In this document: piece by piece, positions 25,085 through 35,344 of the stretch
How the letters are laid out: each line of letters begins with the position of its first letter
Numbering within the stretch: position 1 is the stretch's first letter
NCBI GenBank assembly: GCA_025353725.1
Contig: JANXOF010000002.1
Span: 1-64,000, forward strand
DNA length: 64,000 nucleotides
Origin: Polyangiaceae bacterium
GTDB lineage: Bacteria > Myxococcota_A > Polyangia > Polyangiales > Polyangiaceae
Direction: 5' to 3'
The notes under the pieces: generated by a model
What the model was told of the DNA's origin: nothing
Database searches by the model: none
What the model saw: the letters and a program-made list of their open reading frames with translations, nothing else
Program-made: the position numbers and the translations under genes

Positions 25085-26590
25085 ATGACGACGAGCAACG
25101 AAGAACGCCCGCGAGTGCTCGTCGTGGACGACGAAAAATTCATTCGCGACATCCTTGCCGACTTTCTCGGAATGGAGGGCTACGTCGTGCGCACCGCGGA
25201 GGACGGGCAGGCCGCTCTCTCGGAACTGAAACAAGCTCACTACGACCTTGTAATAAGCGACCTGAAGATGCCCCGCATGGGCGGTATCGAGTTGCTGGAG
25301 CAAATAGGCACGACCGCACCTAATGCGCTCACGGTTATCATGACCGGCTTTGGTACCGTCGAAACGGCGATTGATGCCATGAAGCGTGGGGCGTACGACT
25401 ACATACTCAAGCCCTTCAAAGTCGAAGAGGTCATTCACGTAGTCCAGCGAGGCCTCGAAAAGCAGCGCCTCGCCGCCGAGAATCTGCGCCTCAAAGAGGC
25501 GTTGTCGCTCTACAAGGTGAGCGAGGCGATAGCGGCCAGTCTTTCCCTCGAGGAGGTTCTCGCGACCGTCGGCGACACGGCGATTCACGAAATCCACGCG
25601 GACCTATCGTCGACTTGGCTCGACGACGGTGAAGGTAGTTACTTCGAACGCCAGCGGCTGCTCCAGCCTACGCACCTGCGCACAGGAGTGATGCGCGAGG
25701 CTTCGAACTTTGGCTCCTTTTCGTCGTCCGCGTTTACGGAGCACTTCAGTCGAGACAGCACGCTGCTCGAAACCGGACCCAAGGCCGCGCGCTTCTTTCA
25801 GGACCCCCCAGAGGTGCCCGTCCAATCCCTGATTGCTGTCCCTCTACGCATGAAGCAGCGCTTGCTTGGATGGATCGGAATCGTCAGCTTTAGTCGGGGA
25901 AAGCGGTTCGACGAAGGGCAGCGCAAAATGCTCTCGATTGTGGCATCCCGCGCCGCGGCGGCCATCGAAAACGCTCGCCTGTACGAGGACTTGCGTGCCA
26001 CCTTTCAGCAAACCATCGAGGGCCTTGCGAAGGCTATCGACAAGATGGACCGCTACACCGCGGGCCATTCCGATCGCGTCGCGACTTATGCCATGTACCT
26101 CGCTACGCGCTTAGGGCTCCCGCCGGATCAAATCGAAATCGTACGCCAAAGCGCTCTCATGCACGACATTGGGAAGCTTGGCTGCGTGCTCAACTTGAAT
26201 AAGCCGGGCAAGCTGACACAAGACGAGTACGAGCAATTCAAAAGGCATCCCGGGTTCGGGCGCGACATTCTCGAACCCATTAAGTTCCTGCACCCGCTCA
26301 TCCCTGGCGTACACCTTCATCACGAACGGTGGGACGGCCGTGGGTACCCCCTCGGTCTCAAAGGGCAAGACGTGCCGCTGATGGCGCGAATCATCGCCGT
26401 TGCCGACACCTACGACGCCATGACAAGCGATCGCGCTTACCGTCGTTCGTTGCCGCACGAGGTGGCCGTGACGGAGATCGAGCGGTGCTCGACCACGCAG
26501 TTCGACCCGGAAGTTTCGCACGCGTTCTGCGACGGTCTCGATGACTACCGCGAGAGCGAGTTGGCGAAGGGAAACCGCGTCCCGGAATAG
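25085..26590 (+). CDS. Response regulator with GAF and HD-GYP domains (c-di-GMP phosphodiesterase)
   Basis: 501 residues. Receiver domain residues 8-125 (VLVVDDEKFIR, phospho-acceptor D59 in ISDLKMP, conserved K at about 111 in ILKPF). A GAF-like domain spans about 145-300. The HD-GYP domain spans about 320-490: H360-D361 (HDIGKLG), HHERWDGRGYP with G420-Y421-P422. All key catalytic and GYP residues are present, so cleavage of cyclic di-GMP is likely. The linker helix between GAF and HD-GYP (LRATFQQTIEGLAKAIDKMDRYTAGHS) is a typical signalling helix. No partner kinase is adjacent; the hybrid kinase at 62 kb is another two-component gene in the window. Confidence 0.93.
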   Translation: MTTSNEERPRVLVVDDEKFIRDILADFLGMEGYVVRTAEDGQAALSELKQAHYDLVISDLKMPRMGGIELLEQIGTTAPNALTVIMTGFGTVETAIDAMKRGAYDYILKPFKVEEVIHVVQRGLEKQRLAAENLRLKEALSLYKVSEAIAASLSLEEVLATVGDTAIHEIHADLSSTWLDDGEGSYFERQRLLQPTHLRTGVMREASNFGSFSSSAFTEHFSRDSTLLETGPKAARFFQDPPEVPVQSLIAVPLRMKQRLLGWIGIVSFSRGKRFDEGQRKMLSIVASRAAAAIENARLYEDLRATFQQTIEGLAKAIDKMDRYTAGHSDRVATYAMYLATRLGLPPDQIEIVRQSALMHDIGKLGCVLNLNKPGKLTQDEYEQFKRHPGFGRDILEPIKFLHPLIPGVHLHHERWDGRGYPLGLKGQDVPLMARIIAVADTYDAMTSDRAYRRSLPHEVAVTEIERCSTTQFDPEVSHAFCDGLDDYRESELAKGNRVPE

Positions 26591-26597
26591 GTTTGGA

Positions 26598-27143
26598 ATG
26601 AGATTGCTTGGTGTTGCCGCTTGGGTACTCGTCGGTTTAGTTGTCGGCTGCGGCGCACGCGAACCGCTCATGCCGGCAGGGCCGCAAACTGAAGCGAGCG
26701 AAGGTTGGCCCGAAGTCGCGGCGCCTCCCGCGGACACCCTCGACGTGGCTGCTGCGCTCGCAAGCCCCGACGGCTCGCAGGTCGTCGTGCGAGCGGTTCT
26801 CGTAGCCGTGACCGTGCCATGTCCCGCGTGCCGAGCAAGCGAGCGAACAGGGGCCCGAGCGGAGCCACAAGCTGGGAAGAGCGCACGTCGGCGTGAGTCT
26901 TCGGTGCCCGGCTGCCTCCCGTGCCCGAGTCCTGCCGCTACGTTTCGAGACGCGGCTGAAGTCCCCGCATCGGGCTCGCCTCTTCGCGCAGTCGGCGTTG
27001 CGGAAGGACTTCAGCCGCGCCACACCGGAAAAATCTTTTTGCTCACGGGCGTCATTCACGCGGGCGGGAGCTTCGGCCCCGAGATCGATGTGACCGACGT
27101 TCGAGCGGTGGAGGACCGAAGCCTGCCGTCGCCGAAGCCTTGA
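26598..27143 (+). CDS. Lipoprotein with two CxxC pairs, unknown function
   Basis: 181 residues from the ATG at 26598, 7 bases after the HD-GYP stop. Signal peptide ending GLVVGC (Cys19). The mature part has [10 protein letters not shown] and GCLPCPS, two CxxC pairs that could bind zinc or be redox active, and a C-terminal beta segment ([29 protein letters not shown]) that resembles OB-fold or YgiW-type strands. No family recognised with confidence. Possibly co-transcribed with the HD-GYP gene. Confidence 0.6.
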   Translation: MRLLGVAAWVLVGLVVGCGAREPLMPAGPQTEASEGWPEVAAPPADTLDVAAALASPDGSQVVVRAVLVAVTVPCPACRASERTGARAEPQAGKSARRRESSVPGCLPCPSPAATFRDAAEVPASGSPLRAVGVAEGLQPRHTGKIFLLTGVIHAGGSFGPEIDVTDVRAVEDRSLPSPKP

Positions 27144-28703
<1,560 letters not shown>

Positions 28704-28712
28704 CGCTCGCGA

Positions 28713-29489
28713 ATGAAGCGAACCATTACCGCCTACTGGCTCGGCCGAATCGACTTCAATCGTGCGCACGCCCTGCAGCATGCGCTTGTCGAGGCGCGCA
28801 TCCAAAAGCGAATCGGCGACGTTGTTCTGCTTCTCGAACACGATCCGGTGGTGACGTTGGGGCGTGGTGCAAAGGAAGAAAACATTCTCGCCGGTGACGA
28901 AGATCTCCGCGCGCGCGGAGTCGACGTGGCGGTGACCGGGCGCGGGGGCGACGTCACCTTTCACGGCCCTGGGCAGCTGGTCGCGTATCCGATTTTAGAC
29001 CTCAAACCCGATCGATGCGACGTTCGAAAGTACGTAAGAGACCTCGCCGAAATTATGATTCGCCTCGCGGGCGATCGAGGTGTCGCGGCGGGCGTGATGC
29101 CGGGCGACCCGAAGTACGTGGGCGTTTGGGTCGACCAAGATTCGCCTACACATTGGAGCGAGGATCGCGCGCTTGCCTCGACGCGCGGCGAGCGCGGGGC
29201 TGATGAACCTCGACTCGGAAAGCTCGGCGCCATCGGCGTCCGACTCTCGCGCTGGGTAACGATGCATGGCTTTGCGTTCAATATCTCGACCGATCTGGCA
29301 GGGTTTCGCCTCATCGTGCCGTGCGGGATAAGCCAGCTCGACGTCGCGTCACTGACCACGCTCGGGGTGAAGGCACCTGAGGTCGATGTGCTTGCGCGCG
29401 CCTCGCTCGCTCACTTCGCGCAGGTCTTCGACGCGGATGTCACGCTTGGCGATAGGTCCGATCTCACAGCGTTCGACCCGTCGATTTGA
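28713..29489 (+). CDS. lipB: Octanoyltransferase (lipoate biosynthesis)
   Basis: 258 residues. It transfers octanoyl groups from acyl carrier protein to lipoyl domains. Motifs: VVTLGRGAKEENIL, RGGDVTFHGPGQLVAYPILDL, then KLGAIGVRLSRWVTMHGFAFNIS with the catalytic Lys, and IVPCGI with the catalytic Cys. The length is above the usual 210-230 because of a hydrophilic insertion of about 28 residues between VWVDQ and the KLGAIG motif (DSPTHWSEDRALASTRGERG). The 3' end overlaps the convergent DUF2062 gene by 79 bp. No lipA in the window. Confidence 0.93.
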   Translation: MKRTITAYWLGRIDFNRAHALQHALVEARIQKRIGDVVLLLEHDPVVTLGRGAKEENILAGDEDLRARGVDVAVTGRGGDVTFHGPGQLVAYPILDLKPDRCDVRKYVRDLAEIMIRLAGDRGVAAGVMPGDPKYVGVWVDQDSPTHWSEDRALASTRGERGADEPRLGKLGAIGVRLSRWVTMHGFAFNISTDLAGFRLIVPCGISQLDVASLTTLGVKAPEVDVLARASLAHFAQVFDADVTLGDRSDLTAFDPSI

Positions 29490-29953
29490 GCCTCGGTTAG
29501 AGCGGCTTGTCGCCGTCTTGCCGCGCCCCAAGCCGCACACGAGTAAGCGACCAAACCGCCAAACACCCCGACGATGGGCGCTATCAAAGCCGTACCGACG
29601 AAGAGCTCCGTGACGAGCGCCATCACACCCGCCTCGCGCAGGTCGCTGGGACGGAGGCCGCTCAAATGCCCTCGAAGGAGAAGCGTTCCGACCTCGACCT
29701 CACACGCTGTAAGAAACGGCGCAAAGAGCGGATTCGAGATATTCGCGGCGACATAGGCGACCCCGGTGTCGAGTCGGAAGGGCACACAAAGCGCGAGCAC
29801 TAAAAGCCAATGAAAGCCGAAGGCCGGAGTCACCCCAACGACGAGCCCGACGAAGACGCTCAAAGCGGCCCGGCGCGGAGTCAGCACGCCACCGCGAAGC
29901 CGTCGCCAGGCGTCGCGTGCGAGCTCGGTTGGTCTCCGCAGCCGCTCGCTCAT
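29411..29953 (-). CDS. DUF2062 membrane protein
   Basis: 180 residues. DUF2062 features: N-terminal basic segment, AALSVFVGLVVGVTPAFGFHWLLVLALCVPFRLD (conserved helix with a G-x-x-P-G-type core), then AANISNPLFAPFLTACEVEVGTLLL and two more helices. It overlaps the last 79 bp of lipB on the opposite strand; the overlap is tail to tail. It lies directly after the TPR gene (adjacent stop and start), so the two probably form a unit. Confidence 0.82.
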   Translation of the reverse strand: MSERLRRPTELARDAWRRLRGGVLTPRRAALSVFVGLVVGVTPAFGFHWLLVLALCVPFRLDTGVAYVAANISNPLFAPFLTACEVEVGTLLLRGHLSGLRPSDLREAGVMALVTELFVGTALIAPIVGVFGGLVAYSCAAWGAARRRQAALTEAQIDGSNAVRSDLSPSVTSASKTCAK

Positions 29954-30670
29954 TTACTGAGGATGTTGCGACGCCCGCGTTTGGATTCGGATGTACATTT
30001 TCGCCTGAGAATTTTCGGGTTCGAGTGCGATGACGCGTCGCCATTCGGCCTCGGCCGCCTCGGCGTCGCCGAGCGCGAGGAGCGTCACGCCAAGTTGAAG
30101 TCGAGCCGGTACGTAGTCTGGTTTTGATCGAAGCGCGGCTTCGTAGCGACTGCGTGCGCCCGCGAATCGGTTGACGGCGCGTAGCTGCGCACCGAGCTTT
30201 ACTTGAAGGTCGGCAAACTGAGGACACAGCGAAGTCGCATTTTCGTATTCGCGGATAGCCTCGTGGACAAGGCCCGCATCGACGTACGCCTGCGCGAGCT
30301 CTGCGTGCATGTTGGCGAGCTTGCCGCGTGCGAAGGGCTCGAGGCCTTCGGCGGTCTCGCCTCGCACCACCTGAATGCGCTGATAGACCTCGCGAGCGCG
30401 GTCATACTTGCCGCTCTCGTTGTAGGTGACGGCGAGATTCAGCGCGGCTTCCGTGTATCCAGGATTGAGCTCGAGAGCCCGCTCGAAATGATGTTCGGCA
30501 ACGCTGAAGTTACCGCGTGAGTGAGCAATGACGCCGAGCTTGTCGTGGACGTCCGCGTAGCCGTCATGCTCCTCGAGGACCAGCCGAAGCACCGGGCCCG
30601 CGCGGTCGAAGTCGCGTGCTCCGTAATACTCGCGACCGAGTGCGAGGAGCTGCTTTACCCGTTCATTCAT
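29954..30670 (-). CDS. Tetratricopeptide-repeat protein
   Basis: 238 residues with about six TPR units, each with the W/L-G-Y-A/P pattern (YADVHDKLGVIAHSRGNFSVAEHHFERALELNP; EAALNLAVTYNESGKYDRAREVYQRI; MHAELAQAYVDAGLVHEAIREYENATSLCP; DLQVKLGAQLRAVNRFAGARSRYEAALRSKPDY and so on). No signal peptide, so probably cytoplasmic. The downstream DUF2062 gene starts at the next base after its stop. Function unknown. Confidence 0.85.
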   Translation of the reverse strand: MNERVKQLLALGREYYGARDFDRAGPVLRLVLEEHDGYADVHDKLGVIAHSRGNFSVAEHHFERALELNPGYTEAALNLAVTYNESGKYDRAREVYQRIQVVRGETAEGLEPFARGKLANMHAELAQAYVDAGLVHEAIREYENATSLCPQFADLQVKLGAQLRAVNRFAGARSRYEAALRSKPDYVPARLQLGVTLLALGDAEAAEAEWRRVIALEPENSQAKMYIRIQTRASQHPQ

Positions 30671-30790
30671 GGTCGTTTCCTCACGGTTTCGCGTTCCGAG
30701 GCACTTTACCGATGTTTGTGTCGAGTGAAAGGGACATCTTCAGCCACAAAAGGCTTCGACGAACGCAACGATCGGAGTCATGGTTCGGCC

Positions 30791-32083
30791 ATGCGACGCC
30801 TCCATACACGCCGATTCCTTGTTGAAGTCCTCGCGCCGCTTGGGGTCGGCACGTCCATCGCCGTTGCGGCCGGTTGCAGCGAGCTGCCGACGATCGCGTC
30901 TACATCCAGCGATGTGGCACTCGAGGCCGTCGCCGAAAAGGACTTGGCCGTCGTATTCGCGGCCGAGGACGCAGAGGCGCCCAGCGCGAGCACCCGTCTT
31001 TCGTCCGGCGGTATTCTGCTGTCACAGCCGACGTATGAGGCCGTCGCTAACGCTTTCGTGAGTACCAGCGTAGGTGCGGCACTCACAGAGGAGAGCCACT
31101 ACGAAGACTGGCGCGTGGTGTCGTTTCGCATCGCGCCGTGTTCGCCGCTCGCGCCGGCGGCGCACACGGAATGGCGCGCGCTTTGCTGGCCAGAGGTACG
31201 CGTGGTCTTCCAACCCATCGTGCGCAATGCACGAATTCACGGGCGTACGTCGCTCGCGTTCGCTGATGACCGCGCGATTCATGCTCTTTACGATGCGCCG
31301 CCCGACTCGGCGCTCGAACCCCTCCAGGCGGCGCGCGCTCGCGAGCTTGTCGCCCGCGTGCGAGCGGCGGCAAAGACGTGGCGCGGCGGACCGTTCGCCC
31401 CGCTTTCAACGACGGAGTTCGAGGACTTCGAGGCGTCGCGAAACGCGGTCAGCCGAGCGCTTGTGAGCCGTGCCCTCGCGCTTCGTAGTCAAACTGTCCC
31501 CGCGGTCTCGTACCGTAGCGTCGGCGTTCGGCCCGAGAGCGCGACGGGCGGCGTGCCCGCCCGAGAGTTCGCGTCTCGTGTAACGGAGCTTTTCGGCGAA
31601 TATGCGGAGTCGGCGTCGCTGCGTGCGCTTACGGCCTTTTCGCTTCCCGAAGGCCGTGAAGCCGCTCAATTCGATGAATGGGTATTTCTATCCTTCGAAA
31701 CGCGCAATGGCGCTCTCGTCCGCCAACGCATCACGATGAAGTCTGCCGTCGACGGGCGCGACTTGGTCGACCTTGGAGAGTCACCGCGCGCCTCCCAAAC
31801 GAGAGACGACCCACGTCTCTACGCCGAAGAGATTGGTGCGCGTGAACTCGCCGAAATTCAAGAGCGCGCGATTTTAGGACCTGCGGACGTGGTGACGCTG
31901 ACTCCGAAAATTCGAGACGTTCGGGCCACGCTCGTGCCGAATACGACATGCGCGTCTTGCCATAAGATGAATCCGCTCAAGTTTAATTTTCACAATCTCG
32001 GCTTTCTCGAAGACCGAGTGTTGAGCATTTCGCCTAGAGTTGTCTCTGACGTCGCTGACGACCTCGCCTGGGTCAATCGGTAG
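30791..32083 (+). CDS. Lipoprotein with C-terminal CxxCH heme motif, unknown function
   Basis: 430 residues from the ATG at 30791. Lipoprotein signal (LGVGTSIAVAAGC, Cys about 29). A long unassigned alpha/beta region precedes a C-terminal CASCHKMN motif (C387, C390, H391), followed by LKFNFHNLGFLEDR. The CxxCH is a plausible single c-type heme site, in the same style as the lipoprotein at 47.8 kb. A His/Met sixth ligand is not obvious. It diverges from the TPR gene across 120 bases. The overlapping upstream frame is not counted as coding. Confidence 0.6.
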   Translation: MRRLHTRRFLVEVLAPLGVGTSIAVAAGCSELPTIASTSSDVALEAVAEKDLAVVFAAEDAEAPSASTRLSSGGILLSQPTYEAVANAFVSTSVGAALTEESHYEDWRVVSFRIAPCSPLAPAAHTEWRALCWPEVRVVFQPIVRNARIHGRTSLAFADDRAIHALYDAPPDSALEPLQAARARELVARVRAAAKTWRGGPFAPLSTTEFEDFEASRNAVSRALVSRALALRSQTVPAVSYRSVGVRPESATGGVPAREFASRVTELFGEYAESASLRALTAFSLPEGREAAQFDEWVFLSFETRNGALVRQRITMKSAVDGRDLVDLGESPRASQTRDDPRLYAEEIGARELAEIQERAILGPADVVTLTPKIRDVRATLVPNTTCASCHKMNPLKFNFHNLGFLEDRVLSISPRVVSDVADDLAWVNR

Positions 32084-32185
32084 TCACGGGAGACCGGAGA
32101 GCAAGGCAGGTAAGAGAGCGACGCGCGCGCCTGCACGAACTCGTTCCAGGTGGAACCCAGCACCTATGCCGTGTAGGGTGCGCGC

Positions 32186-34828
32186 GTGGGTAAACGTAGT
32201 TCGCAGGTCTCGAGGCTCCACGGTTTCCGGCTCCTATCCCTCGCGCCCCTCGCGCCCCTCGCGCCCGCCGCGCTTGCCATGTGTGGCTGCAGCCCCGCCG
32301 CCGCCCCAGCGCCGTTGGGTTCACCACGACTCGCCCTCATCGCACCTCCCGAGGTTCGTCCGCCTGCCGCTGCGTCGACCGCGGCAAAGGAGATGCCGTC
32401 GGGCTACGACAAGCCTCCCCCATCACTTCTTGACGTCTTGCACGCGCCTTCGCCGCCGGTTCCGTACGCCAGCCCCGCGGCAGGGAAGCTGCTTCTCGTT
32501 TCCTGGGTGGACTATCCGCCTATGTCGAGAGTCGCCGAGCCCTTTCTGCGCCTTGCAGGCGTTCGTGTCGAGCCGAAGAATCGTAGCAAGCACGACACCC
32601 CAGGCGGCTACGGGATTAGACCCTGCGCGCGCGCCTACACACTCGTGGCCGTGCCTAACGGTACTGAAGTTCACGTCGCGTTGCCCCAAGGTGGTTGCCC
32701 GAGTTCGCCGCTTTGGTCGGCCGATGGGGCGCGCTTCGCTTTTCAGAACGCCGTGTCGGATGCCGTGGAGCTCTGGGTCGGTGACGCTGTCACGGGCGAG
32801 ACCCACCGACTTCCTGGAGTTCGGCTGAATCCGATGCTCGAAAATGCCGTGCAATGGGCGGCCGACCAACGCTCGCTCCTCGTAAAGCTCGTTCCTACAG
32901 ACCTTGGCGCAGCCCCGGTCGCCCCCGTCGTGCCTTTCGGGCCGAGTATTCAAGAGACGAACGGCGAGAAGGGTGAGAGCAGCACCTATGAGACGCGTGA
33001 CACTCTTTCGGGTGCGTACGATGAGGCTCTGTTCGAGTTTTACGCAACTTCCCAATTGGCGCTTGTCGATGCGTCGACCGGTCGCGCAACACTTGTCGGT
33101 AAGCCTGCGATCTACACGGAAGTGGAGGCCGCTCCCGGGGGCGGCCACGTTCTCATCGAGGCGATTACGAAGCCGTATTCCTACGTGACAACCTACGATC
33201 GATTTGGCCACGACGTGAGAGTCCTCGACCTCGCGAACGGGAGCGCGCGGACGCTCGCGTCACTCCCCGTGGCCGATCGCGTTCCCGTCCACGGCGTCCC
33301 CAAAGGGCCCCGACACTTCGGGTGGCGTCCTACCGATCCCGCGACGTTGACATGGGCCGAGGCGCTCGACGAAGGCGACTGGAAGGTCAAGGTGCCGGCA
33401 CGCGACAAGATCATGATGCAAAAGGCGCCTTTTGCCGATCCTCCAACGGAGATTGTACGGACAGAGCAACGCTTCAATGGCTTTACATGGGGCCGTGCTC
33501 CGAGCCTCGCGTTCCTGAGCGAATACGATGACAATCGTCATTGGCGCCGGACGTTTACGCTCAATGTCGACGACCGTACGACGAAGCCGAGACTGCTTTG
33601 GGATCTCTCGAGTGATGAGCGGTACAAGAGCCCGGGAACCATCGTCGAAGAAGATCTTCCGTCCGGCGCGCGCGTCGCGAAGCAAGATGGCGACGTCGTC
33701 TATTTAGCAGGGCAGGGCGCTTCTGCGTTGGGCGACCGGCCATTTCTCGACAGGCTCAATGTCAAGACGCGCGCGAGCGAACGCCTCTTTCGAAGCGAGC
33801 GGACTGCGTACGAGGCGTTCGTTTCGTTCGCGTCGTCGAAGCCGACCGACGCAACCTTTCTCACGTGGCACCAATCTCCGACCGACCCGCCTAACGCCTT
33901 TGTCAGGGCGCTTGGCGCGCCCGTCGTGGGCGCGGTCGACGGCGAGTCCGCGCTCACGTCGACGACGACCGCGTTGACCCACATGAAGGACCCCGTCCCC
34001 GCCGTGCGCGCGATTAAGAAGCGGCTTGTGTCCTACAAGCGCGCCGACGGCACGGACCTGTCATTTACGCTCTATACGCCGCCAGGCTACCGCGAGGGAA
34101 CGCGCGTTCCCGCGATTCTCTACGCCTATCCGCTAGACTACGCGGACTCGAAAAAAGCCGGTCAAGTGGCCGGTTCGGAGCAGATGTTTACGCGTTTGCG
34201 GCAGCATCGACTGTTGCTCCTCGCCGGGTACGCGATCGTCGACAACGCGGCGTTCCCGATCGTTGGTGATCCAAAAAAGGCTTATGACACCTACCTCGAG
34301 CAGCTGGTCGCCGATGCGAAAGCGGCCGTCGACAAGGCTGTCGAGCTTGGCGTTGTCGACCCCGAGCGGGTCGGCATTACGGGTCACAGCCACGGCGCGC
34401 TCATGACCGCGAACCTTCTTGCACACTCAGACATCTTCCGTGCGGGCGTCGCGACCAGCGGTTCGTACAACAAAACGCTCACGCCCTTCGGCTTCCAAAG
34501 CGAGCGACGTTCGGTGTGGGATGCGCAAAGTGTCTACCTTAAAGCGTCACCTTTCTTCTTCGCCGACAAGTTGAAGCAGCCCATTTTGATTATGCACGGC
34601 GACGACGACGCGAATCCCGGAACGACGCCGCTTCAAGCGAAGAAGCTTTACGAAGCTATTCGCGGCAACGGAGGAACCGCGCGCCTAGTCATGCTCCCCC
34701 ACGAGCCTCACTGGTACACGGCGATGGAATCCAACGAGCAACTCGTCTCCGAGATGCTTCGCTGGTTCGACCGCTACGTGAAGAACGCCGTGCCTCGCGA
34801 GCGTGCTGTTAGCCGCGCCCGGCCGTAG
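32186..34828 (+). CDS. S9-family serine peptidase resembling plant glutamyl endopeptidase
   Basis: 880 residues, GTG start. Lipoprotein-type signal (LAPLAPLAPAALAMCGC). Residues about 80-600 form a beta-propeller-like region; 610-870 form the alpha/beta hydrolase. Catalytic residues: S735 in GITGHSHGALMTANLL, Asp about 808 in MHGDDDANPGTT, and H842 in PHEPHWYTAME. The surrounding LLAHSDIFRAGVATSGSYN and KTLTPFGFQSERRSVWDA resemble the chloroplast glutamyl endopeptidase (CGEP, S9D) rather than prolyl oligopeptidase. It probably cleaves after Glu; the substrate is unknown. The Met-Cys-Gly-Cys after the signal suggests a lipoprotein. Confidence 0.88.
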   Translation: MGKRSSQVSRLHGFRLLSLAPLAPLAPAALAMCGCSPAAAPAPLGSPRLALIAPPEVRPPAAASTAAKEMPSGYDKPPPSLLDVLHAPSPPVPYASPAAGKLLLVSWVDYPPMSRVAEPFLRLAGVRVEPKNRSKHDTPGGYGIRPCARAYTLVAVPNGTEVHVALPQGGCPSSPLWSADGARFAFQNAVSDAVELWVGDAVTGETHRLPGVRLNPMLENAVQWAADQRSLLVKLVPTDLGAAPVAPVVPFGPSIQETNGEKGESSTYETRDTLSGAYDEALFEFYATSQLALVDASTGRATLVGKPAIYTEVEAAPGGGHVLIEAITKPYSYVTTYDRFGHDVRVLDLANGSARTLASLPVADRVPVHGVPKGPRHFGWRPTDPATLTWAEALDEGDWKVKVPARDKIMMQKAPFADPPTEIVRTEQRFNGFTWGRAPSLAFLSEYDDNRHWRRTFTLNVDDRTTKPRLLWDLSSDERYKSPGTIVEEDLPSGARVAKQDGDVVYLAGQGASALGDRPFLDRLNVKTRASERLFRSERTAYEAFVSFASSKPTDATFLTWHQSPTDPPNAFVRALGAPVVGAVDGESALTSTTTALTHMKDPVPAVRAIKKRLVSYKRADGTDLSFTLYTPPGYREGTRVPAILYAYPLDYADSKKAGQVAGSEQMFTRLRQHRLLLLAGYAIVDNAAFPIVGDPKKAYDTYLEQLVADAKAAVDKAVELGVVDPERVGITGHSHGALMTANLLAHSDIFRAGVATSGSYNKTLTPFGFQSERRSVWDAQSVYLKASPFFFADKLKQPILIMHGDDDANPGTTPLQAKKLYEAIRGNGGTARLVMLPHEPHWYTAMESNEQLVSEMLRWFDRYVKNAVPRERAVSRARP
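32239..32265. repeat. Three tandem 9-bp repeats in the S9 signal peptide (LAP repeats)
   Basis: CCTCGCGCC three times in a row. In frame this encodes LAPLAPLAP in the hydrophobic core. Slippage in frame changes the signal length without breaking the gene. Confidence 0.7.
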
Positions 34829-34930
34829 CGTCCTCATCGCAAGAGGTGGCGATTAAACGAGCCGCTGGACCGACTCGGGGTAGCTCCGAGACGTAAGTTA
34901 GACATGTTCGCGAGCGGCGCGTGTAACCCG

Positions 34931-34948
34931 ACACCGGCATGTCGGTGT
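34931..34948. promoter_or_regulatory. Near-perfect 18-bp palindrome downstream of the S9 gene
   Basis: ACACCGGCATGTCGGTGT, with one mismatched pair in each half. It could be a transcription-factor site or a terminator stem; no U-run follows. Confidence 0.35.
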
Positions 34949-35005
34949 ACGAGCGACCCTTAGTGCATATAGCGGTCTAAAATATTCGAAACGCGCTTGT
35001 TTTTT

Positions 35006-35036
35006 CAAGCTCACTGTAAGCCGTTTCCAAGCTCAC
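35006..35036. promoter_or_regulatory. Direct repeat CAAGCTCAC with 22-bp period
   Basis: Two exact copies of CAAGCTCAC at 35006-35014 and 35028-35036, a spacing of two helical turns. Such spacing suits a dimeric activator upstream of the M4 protease gene. Confidence 0.3.
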
Positions 35037-35344
35037 AAGATTTTTCGCCCCTCGGTCCGGTCGCTCACTAGGCGCATGTCTCGCACCGTGGCCTGACTGG
35101 TCGCACGCGGAGTGACGGCGTAGTGGCCTATCGCTAACATCTATTTGGCGTATGCCACTTTCGGTGAAAATCGATTTGCGTTGTCGGTTTGAATGAATCC
35201 GGGCAAAAAGGAGGCGCTCGAAAGACTCTGAAGGACCGTGACTCGGCCTGCTGCTCGGGCGAGCGCGACAATGACTCTTCGGTTCGTCGAGTGGAGTTAC
35301 CGAATGACTGCGCGCGCACGAAAGTGGGCAGGAGGCTGACTGAT

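Larger units (their letters stand above)
34829..35344. other. Intergenic region with a palindrome and a spaced direct repeat
   Basis: 516 bases between the S9 and M4 peptidase genes, with no supported ORF. It contains a near-perfect 18-bp palindrome (34931-34948), two copies of CAAGCTCAC 22 bases apart, and AT-rich patches (AAATATT about 34980). The long leader before the M4 gene suggests regulation. Confidence 0.55.
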
